Of a DNA stretch of 64,000 nt, positions 25,469 to 38,936 are shown piece after piece; position 1 is the stretch's first letter; each line of letters opens with the position of its first letter. The notes below the pieces were generated by a model. The model saw only the letters and a list, made by a program, of their open reading frames with translations. It had not been told where the DNA came from and did no database searches. The DNA comes from Macrostomum hystrix (lineage: Eukaryota > Platyhelminthes > Macrostomidae), in contig CATNEN010000030.1 in assembly GCA_950097015.1 (NCBI GenBank), positions 4,325,001 through 4,389,000 of the forward strand, given 5' to 3'. A program made the translations under genes and the position numbers.

Positions 25469-26252
25469 ATGCAGCCGACGCAGTTGATGCTGCCCACTCT
25501 ATCGCTGACAATGCACCCTCCGCAAATTCTGCTCGCCTTAGTGTCTGCCTCATCCAGCTACCATCAGCAGCAACTGCAGCTGATTCAGCAGAACAAGCTC
25601 ATGCAGACCCACCAGAAGAGATTCGACTTTAGCCGGCTGGTCGAGTCCTGTCTCAGTGTCGAGTCGGCCAAGCCGCTGTCCCAGCACCCGCCACAGAGAG
25701 AACTACATCGCAGTGACAAAAGGTAGGCAAAATAAATAAGAAGACGCACTCACTTAGCATTGAGAGCCAGTAATGACCTGCTATCCAGCAGGTACTGCAC
25801 CCAGTAATTAGCAATAGCCTGCAATCAAATTGCCCAGACCTTGCAATTTGGCTCGCTTTCAGACAATTGCCGGGGGACCTTGTCTTCCCAGCAATTCGGT
25901 TCCACCTCGAAATGAACTTTCTACTTTGTTCAGCGATCGGGTGCAAGAAATTAGTTTTCTGTTTATCCACAGCAATCGAGTCCGCAAGGAGTACGTGTGC
26001 AAGTACTGCAGGCGCCACTTCACCAAGTCCTACAACCTGCTGATTCACGAGCGAACTCACACTGACGAGCGCCCGTTTCCCTGCGAGATCTGCGGCAAGG
26101 CGTTCAGAAGGCAGGACCACCTGCGGGACCATCGCTACATTCACTGCAAGGACAAGCCGTTCAAGTGTGACGTCTGCGGCAAGGGCTTCTGCCAGGCCCG
26201 CACACTGCAGGTGCACCGGACTCTGCACATTAGAGGACCGTCTGGGCCGTAA
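25469..26252 (+). CDS. osr: Odd-skipped-related C2H2 zinc-finger transcription factor
   Basis: Two exons, 25469-25722 and 25973-26252 (phase 2: AAAAG|gtaggc to ccacag|C), giving 177 aa. Three C2H2 fingers lie at the C-terminus, preceded by RKEYVCKYC: finger 1 [20 protein letters not shown], finger 2 [14 protein letters not shown], finger 3 [18 protein letters not shown]. The linkers and helix residues match the Odd-skipped/OSR family, which are nuclear DNA-binding regulators of gut, kidney or excretory, and limb or segment development. The exon 1 sequence [11 protein letters not shown] resembles the short N-terminal conserved patch before the family's fingers. The protein is shorter than vertebrate OSR1/2 (about 270 aa or more). 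The first ATG in frame was chosen; an acceptor at 25,362 and a donor at 25,297 suggest a 5' UTR intron. Confidence 0.92.
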
Positions 26253-28614
26253 ATGCTTGTATAATTCCTTGACTACGGATTTTTACACTTGCTCAAGCCT
26301 TGTACTGATCTCTGCGGAACATGACCTTTTCTAACCTGGTAGTTGTGGGCTAGATAATGTCAATGAATTCATCAGCAATTTTAAAAACAAAAGCATTCGA
26401 AATCTTTGCTCAAAGGTGCCAGTTTTCATTCGTTTACTTTTTCATGGAAGCTCAACTGCTAAGCCATTTGTAAAGGTTTCCTTTGTCTACATAGAACAGA
26501 GCCTCCCTGTCCTCTAAACTTACAGTTCCGAGCCCTAGTAGGATATCTAACAAGGAAGGATGCTCGTAAAAACGCTTCAAAAGATTTTCCTAGTTTCTTC
26601 ACTCTTCTTCTAAATCTTTCACTTCCTCGCTCTGTGAAAGAAAATTATTCGGTGCTAATTTAGTACATGCGCACTATGGAAAAAACTAAACTTAGACGCA
26701 TTTCATCTAATATTCGTTGTACTTTTCTTATAGTAAGACATATAGACTCAAATGCTCTACTTGGTACATAAGCGCTACAGCTACATCACTTTACATTTTC
26801 GTTTCCTATACAGAATGACATTCAATGCTATTTCTGTATATTATACTGACTATTATACTGTCTATTATAGTAGACTGCGCGAAAGAAAAAGTGGGCATTC
26901 AGTGCAGGATAAAGGAAAACCTCATTTAGCTGATTGATGCCTTCTTGTATTGCTTCGTTTTGTACATATACGAGAGTGCGAGAGAACGAGATCAGTACCA
27001 TTCTTTCGTGCCCAGAAATCTATAGACTATCTGTCTCCGATAGTACAGTTTTACTGGGTATGAGTTCGCTCAATGCAGAAAACCGAATGTTTGATCGAAT
27101 TACCGAACGCCATTTAAGTTTTTTAAACAGTCAAAGAGTTCGGTTTTTTAAGCAAAAGATTAACTTTATCAAAAACTATCGAACTATCAATTAGGCTATT
27201 TGGCTTTACATATATGACCAGGTGAATTGTAATGCAACACTAAATGTACTTTACTCTCCGGATTATCTTATCCGTATACTACTCGTATTATCATACGAAA
27301 TCGCTTCTCATACTTGACATAATCATTTATATGCTCTATTTGATACACACTGACTAGATGCTATATGATGCACACGCAATGACCACCGTATGAGTAGAAG
27401 GACGGAAAAGCAATTGCTTCTTAGAAAAGGCTTTTTAGAGGCTGTAAATATACAATGCAGATAGGAAATGTTTTACCTTATATGCACAAATGTAGTGACT
27501 GTGTTTGGTTTGAGGCTCATATTTTAATATTATTTTATTCATTTATAGATTCATCGATTTCTGACAAGCATTATTTGTAAAAACATAATTTTCATATTAT
27601 TCTATCTTTTTCTCTACATGCCTACACCTGTGCCTAAAATTACAGTAAGCTCTTAAGCAACAAAATCACCCGGAAATTAGCATTTTGTTTTCTACGTCCT
27701 CTGATCAGTCATTAAGTCATCATTATATTAATTCATTAACATAAATATATTACAAAGTTTCTCTTCTGCTAGACTCTAGCTTGATAACTAATTTATTAAT
27801 GTATTCCTAGACCCCATTTATGTTATTAGGATTGGGCTAGCAAAAAATAATATGAAGATAAACTTTGAAGAATAATGCTATTGTACTCGCTGGATCATCA
27901 TGTTAGGTAAGTTATAACGAGTTTTGGATCTGATTCCAATAAAAACAATCACCATTTAAATGTGAAAAAGTGAAATCTGCCTCCTAAAATTATTTTTAGA
28001 AACGTAGCTTTCCGTTATTCTACTCCTAGTCGGCCCTTAATTCTACGCACAGCTAGCGAAGTTTTATCACAAAGTCTCGGCGGTATGAGCGAGCCAGAGT
28101 TTTTGTGTTTATTTTGTGATGTTTTGGCTATAGGAGTCATTAAATGCGGGCCCGATCTGTGGCAGTGGGTTAGCATAGTACTCATTTCAGAACCATGGAG
28201 CAGATACTTCCTGAGAACATACCAAATAATTATCCCTGCTTTGCCTGTGCTCCAGGTGCTCTAGAGTCACGTAGTGCCTTCGAATAACACTTTTTATATT
28301 AAAAGCACGCTTCAATTTATTTGAAAAATTGCGATTTTCAGTTTATCTGACGAGAAACAAAAAAATGCGAGTGGGAATAAGAGGGCTGCATGCCCACGCA
28401 TAGCGCATAAAAGGAAATTAAAATGAAATTTTTAAGTGCTCAGGCTATTGAGAATTAATGTAGCATGCTGTTGAGTAGAGACGCTTGCTTGCTTTGAAAT
28501 CAATGGGAGTATGAGTGCCTAGAGGAAAATACAATGATAATAAGTGTAGAGTATCTTAATTTGACGGCTTAAAAAATCGCTGCCTGCTTCAAAAAGCAAG
28601 AATTTTTGCATGCA
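26253..28614. other. 2.4-kb AT-rich spacer
   Basis: Includes the probable 3' UTR of the zinc-finger gene. No coding exon or repeat array recognised. Confidence 0.45.
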
Positions 28615-29768
28615 TATGTAGGGTGTCCCAAAAATAGTGGGAAAACTCGATGCAAAGCTTACAAGTAAACTAGTAAGCTTGTAAACTAACTACTAAAATA
28701 AAATTTATTAAAACTCACGTCACTGATAAATAAACTTTCGACAGTTGTAACGCTTTTTTAATCAAGTAAATATGTCTATTTATTTAAAAGTTATGACTAA
28801 AATTAGAACGAGGGGCACAGGGGTAGAGTTACACCAAGTCAAGGCCAGCAGCAGAATTGGTCACGCAGCATCGCCATCGACTGACGACTTTTCGACGAAG
28901 TCGCCCCTCAGCTCACAGCTCTTAGTCCATCGGTGAAAAGCGCATTGCTGGCATTTGCATAAGCTCGACGCGGAATTTCGTGCAGCAGAACCCGCCTGTC
29001 AACAAACTGGGCACCCATCTCGCCGTCAGTTTCACCATGCCAAGATCCACAAACAAGATCGATCCGATGAATTGAGGTTTTTGGACTCCCCAGTCGATCC
29101 GCCAACTCTCTTGCAGAGGGGGATTTTCCTGTATGATGTCCTTCATCCTTTGAATCTGTGTCTCTGTTGATGGAGAGATCGGACGGCAACGGTTGGCTGT
29201 GTGTCATCAGCAACGTCTGATCGCCCATGACTGAACTCGTCAAGCCAGCGATAGACAGCGCTCTTCGAGATGGCACTCGCTCAGTGGATTTCAGTCAGCT
29301 GGCTTACGATTTTATTACCCCGCTTGCCCAATTTCCACTGGGACTACACGAGCTGGCGTTGACCTTCTTTGGACGAAACGCTTAACATTGAACGATCGCA
29401 CAAGGGAAAATTCAAAATTTTAAACTCAACAGCGGCATCTTGTCGAGGCGTACACAATGTCGATATCCGCGATGTCTCGTGCTAGTTGCGTTGGTGCCAC
29501 GGAAATGTATTGCGTCAGCTTGTGTTTATTTTGATTCTGGTGCTCACGCTTCTCTGTTTGTCTTTTGCCTTTTTTCTGCTTGTTTTCTGATGCTTCCGCT
29601 CGTTCTCTTCTGTCGCAAAATTTTAGTCTAAAGAAATATTTACTTGATTGAAAAAGCTTTATAACAGTTTAATTTGTTTATTTATCAGTGACGTGAGTTT
29701 CAATAAATTTTGTTTTACTAGCTTGCCTCTGCATCGAGTTTTTCCAATATTTTGGGACACCTCTCGTA
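28615..29768. mobile_element. Decayed mariner-family DNA transposon with long inverted repeats
   Basis: Bounded by inverted repeats: the left end reads GGTGTCCCAAAAATAGTGGG and the reverse complement of the right end reads GGTGTCCCAAAATATTGGAA. Both continue into AAAACTCGATGCA and, further in, a shared AAACTCACGTCACTGATAAA, so the repeats span ~100-130 bp. TA dinucleotides flank both ends, as expected for Tc1/mariner. At ~1.15 kb it is a little shorter than intact mariners (~1.3 kb). The interior holds a broken transposase on the minus strand. Confidence 0.9.
28830..29388 (-). pseudogene. Broken mariner transposase remnant
   Basis: Minus-strand reading shows the N-terminal half of a mariner transposase scattered over frames: LGKRGNKIVSQLTEIH, then SAVYRWLDEFSHGRSDV, then LADRLGSPKTSIHRI, then LGMVKLTARWVPSLLTG. 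The last two are the second helix-turn-helix and the hallmark WVP(R/H)xL motif of the family. Stops and frameshifts interrupt it, and the catalytic DD(34)D region that should follow is not recognisable before the inverted repeat, so this copy cannot encode an active enzyme. Confidence 0.88.
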
Positions 29769-30293
29769 GAAACTCTGGCGCGCTTTTTAAGAGTTAACTA
29801 AAATTCCTCATAAACTGAGCTATTTTTTCCAACGTAAGAAATATATCTCACTATTATTTATAGTTGCGTATATTTAATCCCTTCCGATATAATATCTTCC
29901 TAGCTGTACAGGCAGAGTAGTAACATTCAGTATACCTACTGTCAAGTTATTTGTCAGTTCCATACTCTCACAGTCACAGTTCCTTACAGTCACTGCTGCC
30001 AGTTCTTCACAGCCACCGCAACCTGTTCCTTCTAAAGTCGCTATTTCTTAGTCCAATGAGTGAGTGTCTTCGTTTTTGCTATTTATGCTCAGCTTGTTGA
30101 ACAAAAATATATTTTACACGTACGCTCGTAGTTTAGGCATAAATAATAGTTTTATTTTGGAAACACACACTTGTCTCGCAGTCTATGGTACGATGTAAAA
30201 ACAATTATAAGAGTTTTGTAATGAAAGGAAATACGAGTAATTTGAGCCTTTATTGTCGTATATCGTATACATCAGCAAACAACATTTTGCAAA
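29769..30293. other. Short spacer upstream of the phosphatase-like gene
   Basis: AT-rich; it probably contains the promoter and 5' UTR of the downstream gene. No distinct element recognised. Confidence 0.35.
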
Positions 30294-32668
30294 ATGGACT
30301 CAATCTTGGAGATTATTCAGCACGTGTTCGTGGGCTCCACCAGCGCTGCTGAGAACGTCGAACTATTGCGAGAACACGGCGTCACCCATCTACTGGGCGC
30401 AAGCAACGCCTACAACCTCAAGGACAGACGGGTCCGCTTTGGCTTCATACTGGGCTGCAAAAATGTTCACATTATGGACACTGTACTGGAGGTGGTCGAG
30501 GAGTGCAACGAATACATTCACTTCTGCAGAGTGAGTTGTAGCTTATATATGTTTTGATACTCCCGCGTATCATTCATAGCTGGGCTCGTTTGTAACATGA
30601 ACAAAAGCATTTCGGCCTTAATTTTGAATGAAAGTTTTATTTAAAGAAGAGAGTTAGAAAAAGGAAACTGGCAAAGTTAAAAATATTTTAAGTCAAGTCC
30701 CCCGAACACTGCCGGCATAGGAAAATATAGTCAGTAAGTTACAGTACGAGCGTAAAGTATCGTTGCAGTTACAATAACAGTACGTACTGTTCGCTGCCGG
30801 TATGGAATGCCGGTAAGGATTAGGTCATAAAAAATTAAGGAGACATGACACAGGAACATAACTGTGCAGTGATCGGGAAGGGACATCAAAGGCTGTTGCT
30901 TTCTTCTCTGAGTTTTGAAGCGTTGTCAATGCAAAATGGTTTTCAATAAAATACCATAAAAGTACAAGAACTCTTAAATTGAGCAATAATCCCTCTCTCC
31001 TAAGTATGATACACCGTTCGAATCCCACAAAAAATATTTCTAGACAAGAACATCCGTGAAAAAACAGCCCAAAGAATACCGCCTTCTCAGTCCCAGTCTG
31101 AAAGCCATCCATCAAAACCAGAAAGAATTGCGCCACACTATAACAATGACAGGTGACACGGGATGATGTAAAAGACTCAATGTCTTAATTTTGTTAATTA
31201 AATGTTCGTGTTTTAGCGAGCATCAAGCATGCCTAAAATGCGACAAATGGTTTTTGAGCTGGATGATTACTCGAGTACAAGACAGCTGCATTGATGACTT
31301 ATATCGAAAGAAATTTTGGAACGACCTTTACGTGACTACAAGATACGTAACTTCAATGGTTTTTCTCCTTAACTTTTACAAGCCAGTTCCCTAAGTCTAT
31401 CATTGATATCACAAGCGATAGCTTACAAGTCCTTCATATGCTTCCGGAATGAAGTCAATTCGTACGTTTATGTTTTTTATGTGCTTTAGCATCCTTAATT
31501 TGTGTAGCTAACTAAAAGTACGCTCTTATAGTCTTCATCGACATTTTTCGAAGCAGTTGAACATTTTATGGACGCAAAGACAATTTTTTTCTGAATAAAA
31601 TTCGCTAAAAATACAATTTCGTATGTTCATAAGAAAAAAAACAAAAACGCTGCATCGGCATCTAAATATTTGAGCCACCTAGCACGTGGTAACAATTAAT
31701 AGAACTGCTTCATGGGACCTCCAACTGGTTGCTCCTCTAAGCGGCTCTCCGAAAAACACATCTACATTAACATCGAGAGCCATGAAAAGAAAAAATATAA
31801 TAATATAGTATTTATATGTCAACGTATAATCGAAACAACAAAGGCCTGGCTGCTTAATTCCTTAACTCAACCACGTTGTAGAAGAACGGCTTCAATCTTC
31901 TAATTCATAGTCCGCGCTCACTGCCACTAAGTAGCCTCCTCATCGCCTTCTACCTAAAGACTGTATCGAACTGCGGTCTGCACGATACGCTGCAACTGAT
32001 TCGCCATTTCCGACCGGACCACAACGTGAGTCCCTACAGGCGCGAATGGAGACATTTCGAGACGCCGAACGGTCCTTACCACTTGGAGAGAAGACGACTA
32101 GCTGAGGCTTGGGGCGACAGGCAGCTGGTGCTGACCTACTTCGACTACGCTATTCTCACCCAGCTGCATATGGAGGCCAGGAGGATACAGCGTCTGTCAA
32201 CCGCGCATTGAAAATACTGTATTGTTTTCATAACTTAGAATTTTAGCCAACTCAGCGTTTCGCTTAATAGCACAATTTAGGTTAGTCAATTCAGCGAAGT
32301 CATACATTTGATTTGCCGGGTTAATCACCACAGACCGCCTAGGCAGCCAACGCCTGGTGCAGCCATCCGAAGGCAAGCTACTAACGTGGAAGGCGCTGGA
32401 TGACCATCGACGAAGCCTGCTAGTGGACAAGACGGTCAAGGAGGAGGCACAGCGTCGCGAGATGAAGGACCGACGCCACGAAGAGAAATACCAGATAACT
32501 TATGCGCCGGATTACAAGCTCACCTACGACTATCACGAGTTCGATGAAAGCATCTTTCACAATGACCGACTAGTGGACTTTTACCTTCCGTCAAGTATTT
32601 CATCGATGCTGGTCTTACAGAAACCAGCAGCTAAAGAAAACGGACAGGCAATGACCGACATTCGCTGA
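30294..32668 (+). CDS. Dual-specificity-phosphatase-like protein with long C-terminal extension
   Basis: Exons seen: 30294-30530 (ends phase 0 at AGA|gtgagt), 31911-32191 (acceptor ttcatag) and 32334-32668. Exon 1 starts ATG and resembles the front of a DSP domain: IIQHVFVGSTSAAENVELL, then GVTHLLGASNAY, then VEECNEYIHFC. The next recognised exon has PRSLPLSSLLIAFYLK and HDTLQLIRHFRPDHN, matching the region after the catalytic loop (SRSxxlxxxyLm, then lxxAlxxlrxxRP). The expected small exon carrying HCxxG must lie in 30,531-31,910 and needs phases 0 and 2; I could not find it. The Cys may therefore be absent (STYX-like pseudophosphatase) or simply missed. The 160-residue tail (RREWRHFETPNGPYHLERRR, later KLLTWKALDDHRRSLL) is charged and matches nothing I know. 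A polyadenylation signal AATAAA lies at 32,933. The exon 2-3 junction is tentative. Confidence 0.55.
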
Positions 32669-33496
32669 CCGCTGTGGCTGTGCAATGGAACCTTAATGGT
32701 CTGGAAAATCCCAAACAAATCGAAAGGTTAGGTCGCAATCCCAGATATATATATATATATATATAACTTCCAGGGAGAGGAAATCCAAGGGCCACGGGGC
32801 CGGATTTGGGTGCTTTGAGATCTATACCTACCTGTCCCTTGGGCTGATGGTTTAGGACCATGATTGGGGCAGTATATTATTTCTTGTTCACATCAGTTCA
32901 TTCTGTTTTTGTGTGTTTCTAATGCGGTCTTTAATAAAATAAAAAGTGAATTGTTAAGAAGCAAGTCATAGCCTTATAGTCACTCCAACAGATTTTGGGG
33001 CCGCTACGCTCATATTACATAGTGTCATGTGACTGCTGCATGGGACATGGCCTTGCAATGTGAAGATAAATAAAAATCTCAAGCCTGAATTTCAACTGTA
33101 TAAAGCTAAGTGATTCATTTTAAGCTTAACTTTTTTAATGGTTTCATATCATGCAAATGCTTATGCCGCTGCCTATGAACTTTGAACTGAGACAAATTAG
33201 ATAATACCTTAAGAGTTTTGCCAAACAACTTTACCAGTGGACGACACTAGACATTTGATGTTTTGTATTTCAGTTAGCAACTAGCTCGTACTTAAGTAAT
33301 TAACAGTTCAAATTTTCATAACAACGCACGTTTAGTAAACCGCAAGATCTCCTTAGAGACAAGTACAGTTGCAAGTCTCAATGACGCGAAAAACGATTAG
33401 GTAGCAAAAATGGGCCACGAAACTTCGAAAACTATCAGATTGACGCTTGGGATTTCAGTAGTAAACTGCAAGTAAAGTTTAAAGTTTAACAAAATT
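32669..33496. other. Convergent intergenic region
   Basis: Lies between two genes that point towards each other and includes their 3' UTRs. There is a (TA)n run at ~32,743-32,764. Confidence 0.45.
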
Positions 33497-35036
33497 TCAT
33501 AACGTACGAGTATTTGTAAGTTTATTTTCCTGACTTGAATGCAGCTGCGACTCAAGAGTTCTCCTGCGGGACAAAACCTCATCCCACAGCAAGTAGGCCC
33601 CGGCCAGATGCCGCACTCCCTGAAATCCGGTGCGCGAGTGCAGCAGACGGGAGTTGTCAAACAGAGCCATCTCGCCTGCTTGCAGCTTCACCTGGAGGCG
33701 AACACCGTCGCTGCTAATCCCGACGTCACCTCGACCTTCAATGACATCGTTGAAAGTTTTCAACGCGTCGTAGATATCTTGGACGTCGGCCAGTGGCCAC
33801 GCCTGCAGTCGGTCACGCTGCTGGTTGCTGAAGTGCACCCGACTGTACTGCCACTCGCCATTCGGCCGGTACTCCAGCTCCACAGTCGGATGCGCTGCCA
33901 CAAGGTCGAACCGACGCTCTTCCAGTTGGCCGCGATCGCAAAATCGGACTGGCACTGATGTGAGCAGGCGGAACTTGTTCGGCAAATTGCGACGAATGCG
34001 CTCAGCGGCGGAGAAGCCGTCAGCAAAGAGGCTGTCGCCGCCAGGATCCTGAGCTTGTCGCAGGCAATGAAGGACTTGCACACCGGGCTGCTCGTGTAAG
34101 TATGGCAGATCCGTGTGGTAGTCTAGCCGATCAGGGGTGTAGCCCTTAAACGTTTTAGGGAAAGTGTTACAGTGTGATTTGCTCATTGCTTGGTTGGCAC
34201 AAGTTGCTTAACCTAATTTGACAACTTCCGTTTTTAGTATTTTTTAATACCATAACAAGGAATACCACCACCACTGATCACCTGCCTTTTAACCTTTGGC
34301 CTGAGAGTACAGTACGCTTAACAAAAGAGCCACTCTAAAACGTCATAAATTCTATTCCACTCAATACGAATGAACTAACTAAATTCCTTGGTTTCGCTTC
34401 AGTTTTCATTTCGAATGTCTCGCCATAGTGTGTCGTTCGCGGGAAAGCCAAGCGCTGGCACAGACGCTTCACTGTCCCTGGGTCCACTCCACAGCCCTCG
34501 AACAAGACCAGTCCCCGGTGTTCCAGCTCAAGCAGGACTCCGAGCAGCTCCGAGTCGTCACTCATCAGCCTATCAAAGCTGACTCTTTTTGGCTGTGTGA
34601 ACACTGGTAGCGACTCATCGCACCACAAAAGCGGTTGATTACGGCTGAGTGGGAGTCGTTGCCTGCACATATCATCAGCGTCAAATGCAACCGACCGCAG
34701 CCACTGCAGCCTGTAAGAGCTGTGATGTCCATCTTCCCAGGCCACTGTCATGGATTCTCCATTTTCACTAATCTTGACTGAGTCGACTTTCGTTTGAGGA
34801 TTGAAGTCAATCATCTTCAAATTGCGCAGTTCGGAACTAGCACTGTAACAGGCTAAACATTGGCAGTTGTCACGCAGCCAGGCAACAGGAAACTGTAACT
34901 TTTTATTCTCTATATTATTATGGGTTGTTGAGAGTGTGATTATTCTTTCTCTTTCATTCAGTGAAACATATGCGCTGGAGCCATTGAATCGCTTCAAAAT
35001 AGTTAAATAAAGTGGCGCTTTGATGAACCGAAACAT
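33497..35036 (-). CDS. BBOX1: Gamma-butyrobetaine dioxygenase-type 2-oxoglutarate oxygenase
   Basis: Two exons, 35036-34380 and 34144-33497, joined in phase 0 (TTA|gttagt to tttaag|GGC), give 434 aa. The N-terminal Cys-containing domain is clear: FPVAWLRDNCQCLACYSASS, the zinc-binding signature of the BBOX1/TMLHE family. The catalytic double-stranded beta-helix has the iron triad HxD in LDYHTDLPYL and the distal His in RLLHSRTGF, plus the Arg region GVRHLAGAYLLWDEVLSR. The exon junction restores NLGYTPDRLDYHTD. These enzymes use Fe(II) and 2-oxoglutarate in carnitine synthesis: BBOX1 makes carnitine in the cytosol, TMLHE hydroxylates trimethyllysine in mitochondria. The N-terminus (MFRFIKAPLYLTILKRF) looks like a possible mitochondrial presequence, so TMLHE-like function or targeting is possible. 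Length is slightly above human BBOX1 (387 aa). Confidence 0.88.
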
Positions 35037-35047
35037 TTTTTCTTCGC

Positions 35048-38000
35048 TGAAAAGTTTTTGTCGAAACAAAATATTGTTAAAAGCACAAAAACTGCAATTT
35101 AAAGTATCGGTTCATAGAGCCCAAAACTATAAGACTTTAATTTATAACTTTATTTTTATTAACAACCAAGCAACCACAAAGCAAGTCGTTTGCTTATAGA
35201 CGCTAAGAGAAATTTTAAGGAACTTAATTACTACCCTTGTATAATTATTGTTAAAGAGAAAGTTAAAAAATTATATAATAAAAGCATATTGTTAAATCTG
35301 CCAATAGAAAAGTCTAAATATTAGAGAATTACTTTAGTCATATATTTTTGTACTTTAAGCACAAATTAAGATGTCTGTAGCAAATCTTGAATCTCAATTT
35401 TGTCAGTGTCAGTCATATACAGTCATTCTGTTACTAAACTAGCCTTAAAATAGTTGGAAAAGTTACATTTATTAATACGAGAAGCAAAGTTCCTTTGAAA
35501 AAAGTAACTGAAAAACTTTCACCAATTACGACCTAAAATGAATTAACTTAAGTGAATCAAATCAAACGTGCTAAATTAGCTTGAAAATGACATGATAACA
35601 ATAAAACTATAGAAAATTAATGACGACAAGAAGCTAAAAATATGAATTTATTTTTTTACTCTAGACTTTACTTTAACGGCTGACCAAATATGTACTACTA
35701 TTTGAAAACGCGTCTGCGCTTTCTTGGAACTAAATCCTGCTAAAATGTAAATCCTGCTCCTCCTGCTTTGAATAAGCTGTGACTAGGACTAAAATAATGA
35801 TTAATATCGGCAGCTTCATTATGTTTTCAAAAAGCTGTCTATAAGTTTGGAAGCTAAATATTTTTTGTTTGACATAAACCTCTGGTTTTGCGCCCCTAAA
35901 CTAATCGACCAACCAGGTCCTAGTTATACTTCGGCCTAATTATAAAACCGTACTTATTTAAATTAGGCAAATTTCTGAAGGTGTGCTTTCCACCAATTAT
36001 TCTGCAATAATAAGCGAGTAGGGACATGTGTTATAACCGGATATGTTACGTTTTATTGATAGTCTTGCTGTGTATCCAAGGGCTCGGGCCGAAATCGTCA
36101 TATTCTAAATTATCATGAGCAGGTTGTTAAAAAAACATTATCTAGATCGTCATATTGTCCACATTGGACAATGTGACTTTCATGAAATTGTCACGTTGTT
36201 ATTTTATTTTCTCCGCAAACAGCTTTGTTGAAAGCATATGCGAATCGAAGCATACATTTTTGGCCTTATCTCACTTGGCTCTACACAAATAATGTATTTT
36301 GAGCCACTCAAAGTACATTGCACATAACATAACATGTGCACTGAGTTTTGTTCCGCATGGAGCTATGTGCATGTAACTCAAATGTGCCCTTCTATTGTAT
36401 CATCATTCCATAGCAATGCCACTTATTTGTATTTCACTTATATTTATAGCTCCAAACAATTGCACAATTTTATTCAACAAGGTGTTTGTTGTGCTTGCAC
36501 TTTTATTGATAATTTTATCTGTATCTTCTCTAAACTGTCTTTAATCCAATCGATGTGCTTGTTTGTTGTGCCTACCTAATGCTTTCAATAGTACTTTTTA
36601 TCTGTATTTAGTTTTAACTGCCTTTAAATCAATTAATTGTTTAAATCAAATCAATCAAATCAAATCAAAATCAAATTATACATCAAATTGCATTCGTAAT
36701 TTAAATGAGCAATGAACAAATAGTCAAGATCCTCATATTAAATTTAATATTGTGATACTTTTGTGCAAATTGTCATCACTATATGCTATTTTATAATATG
36801 ATGATTTCATCTGTATGCTATCCAAGTATCTAGTACTAGTAGGCCTAGGCCTTTAGAAGTTTCAATGCCACAATATGGCAGTCACATGTATGTAATGTTA
36901 GGTATGATTTTCCCCAGTCTCCAGATGTTGGAGACCCAAGTGCAAAGCCCTAGACTTAGAGATTGCAATGTGCATGTTGTAGGCTAGGATAGTGTAGAGC
37001 TTTACCCTTTGCCTAATCCTTTTGAGTCCCAAACTAGCTTCCTGTGTATGTTATTGCATTTTCAGAGTTTCATGTATGTACCTGTAGGGCCTATATTACA
37101 TTAAGAAATCTCATTGCTTAAAATATGGTACAGAAAGCTACATAAGGTCCATATTCTGGATCTTGCTAGGTTCATATCAGAACAAAATCATAGAGTTTTT
37201 CTTTTGCATACCAATGCCAATCAGGTGCACACCAAGAGTCCCAAGACATATTGTGATGACTTTTTGCATGCCAATGCCAAGCAGATACATGCTAAATTGT
37301 GAATTCATTGATTTATTTTAATGACAATGTATTCAGCATTTTAAAAAAGTTACTTGAATAGAAATAGTATATTATATTAACTATTGACCTTGAATAGTTA
37401 CATGAAAAAGTTAATATATGCAAATATTACATTCTATGATGCATTACTTAAGGTATTCAACAGATATACTTATTTGAACTGATTACAAGTATTTAAATGT
37501 TTAACACATTAAATTATATACACATACCACAGCACTGCAAGGTGGACTCGTGCAATGCTATGCAAGCCATTGCTAACCCTCCTACACACCAGCCCATGCC
37601 ACACAATTGCTTTTGCATGCCAGTGCTAGTGAAAATTCTGGCATGCACTATATGATCTAGACTAGGCCTATGGCATGAGATTATATTATACCTATAGTAT
37701 GTTTTGTTATTGTTATATTGATATGAGAAAAATTTGCTTACAAGTGCCCTCAAGCTATGATACTGTAGCTATGTTTGAATTCCAAGTTCCAACTGATCAA
37801 ATGTGGAGCATTTCCAACCTCTACTCAATTAGTAGCTAGCTAGTAGGTGCTTTTTGCATTGTTAAATCATTTATCTAACTGATAAATAAGCTTTTCAAAC
37901 AGTTTGCCCTAGTTATTGACGTAGATTTAATTTATTACACATTTAATGAACCTTCCCTTTGCTTTAAATGCATTCAAATAGTTTTGTTTGAGTGGCTATG

Positions 38001-38500
38001 GATATGAAAAATAATAGCTAGGTCTTCATAACCCAGCTCTATCTATTATTTTCTTTTTAATCAGGGGTAAAATAATTTGTGATGTTCACTATTAAATTTG
38101 TATATTTCAGGGCCCTATACCCTGGCCATAGATCAATAGAAATCTTTTGCTTTAATAACTACTATATGTAGCGAAAATTCATGAAAAGTTACTATAAACC
38201 TACATGTATGTTAATTAGGCAAATTCCTATACAGTTAAAGAGTTATAACTCATATTCTTAGTGTAAAAAAATAGAAAAATTACTGTCCGAAAATATATTA
38301 ACTTGTTCCAAAAAAGTATGCAAGTTAGAAATTATTCCATTAGAAATGTAGTGAAAGCAGCTACAATTCATTTAATATGTTTCCTCTATGTTTATGAATA
38401 TCAAATTTTATAATTTATTGCAGTTTAGCATGTTGACAGACTATGCTTGTTTTAAGTTACTATTGCTCTGACAGCTGGTGTAAACCTGTTTCTCCATTGA
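35048..38500. other. 3.5-kb AT-rich spacer
   Basis: No coding exon recognised. It holds a 13-bp near-perfect hairpin at 36,149-36,177, an (AATC)n-like patch at ~36,630-36,680, and imperfect copies of TTTTGCAT(A/G)CCAATGCCAA at ~37,200 and ~37,260. Confidence 0.45.
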
Positions 38501-38552
38501 TTTTTCAGCCCATCTAGGCCGCACTAATCTAGTTAATTTACGAGTTCATTGA

Positions 38553-38936
<384 letters not shown>

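Noticed and set aside
33539-33958. 139-codon + frame opposite the dioxygenase
   Set aside because: Shadow of the well-supported minus-strand exon containing the iron ligands.
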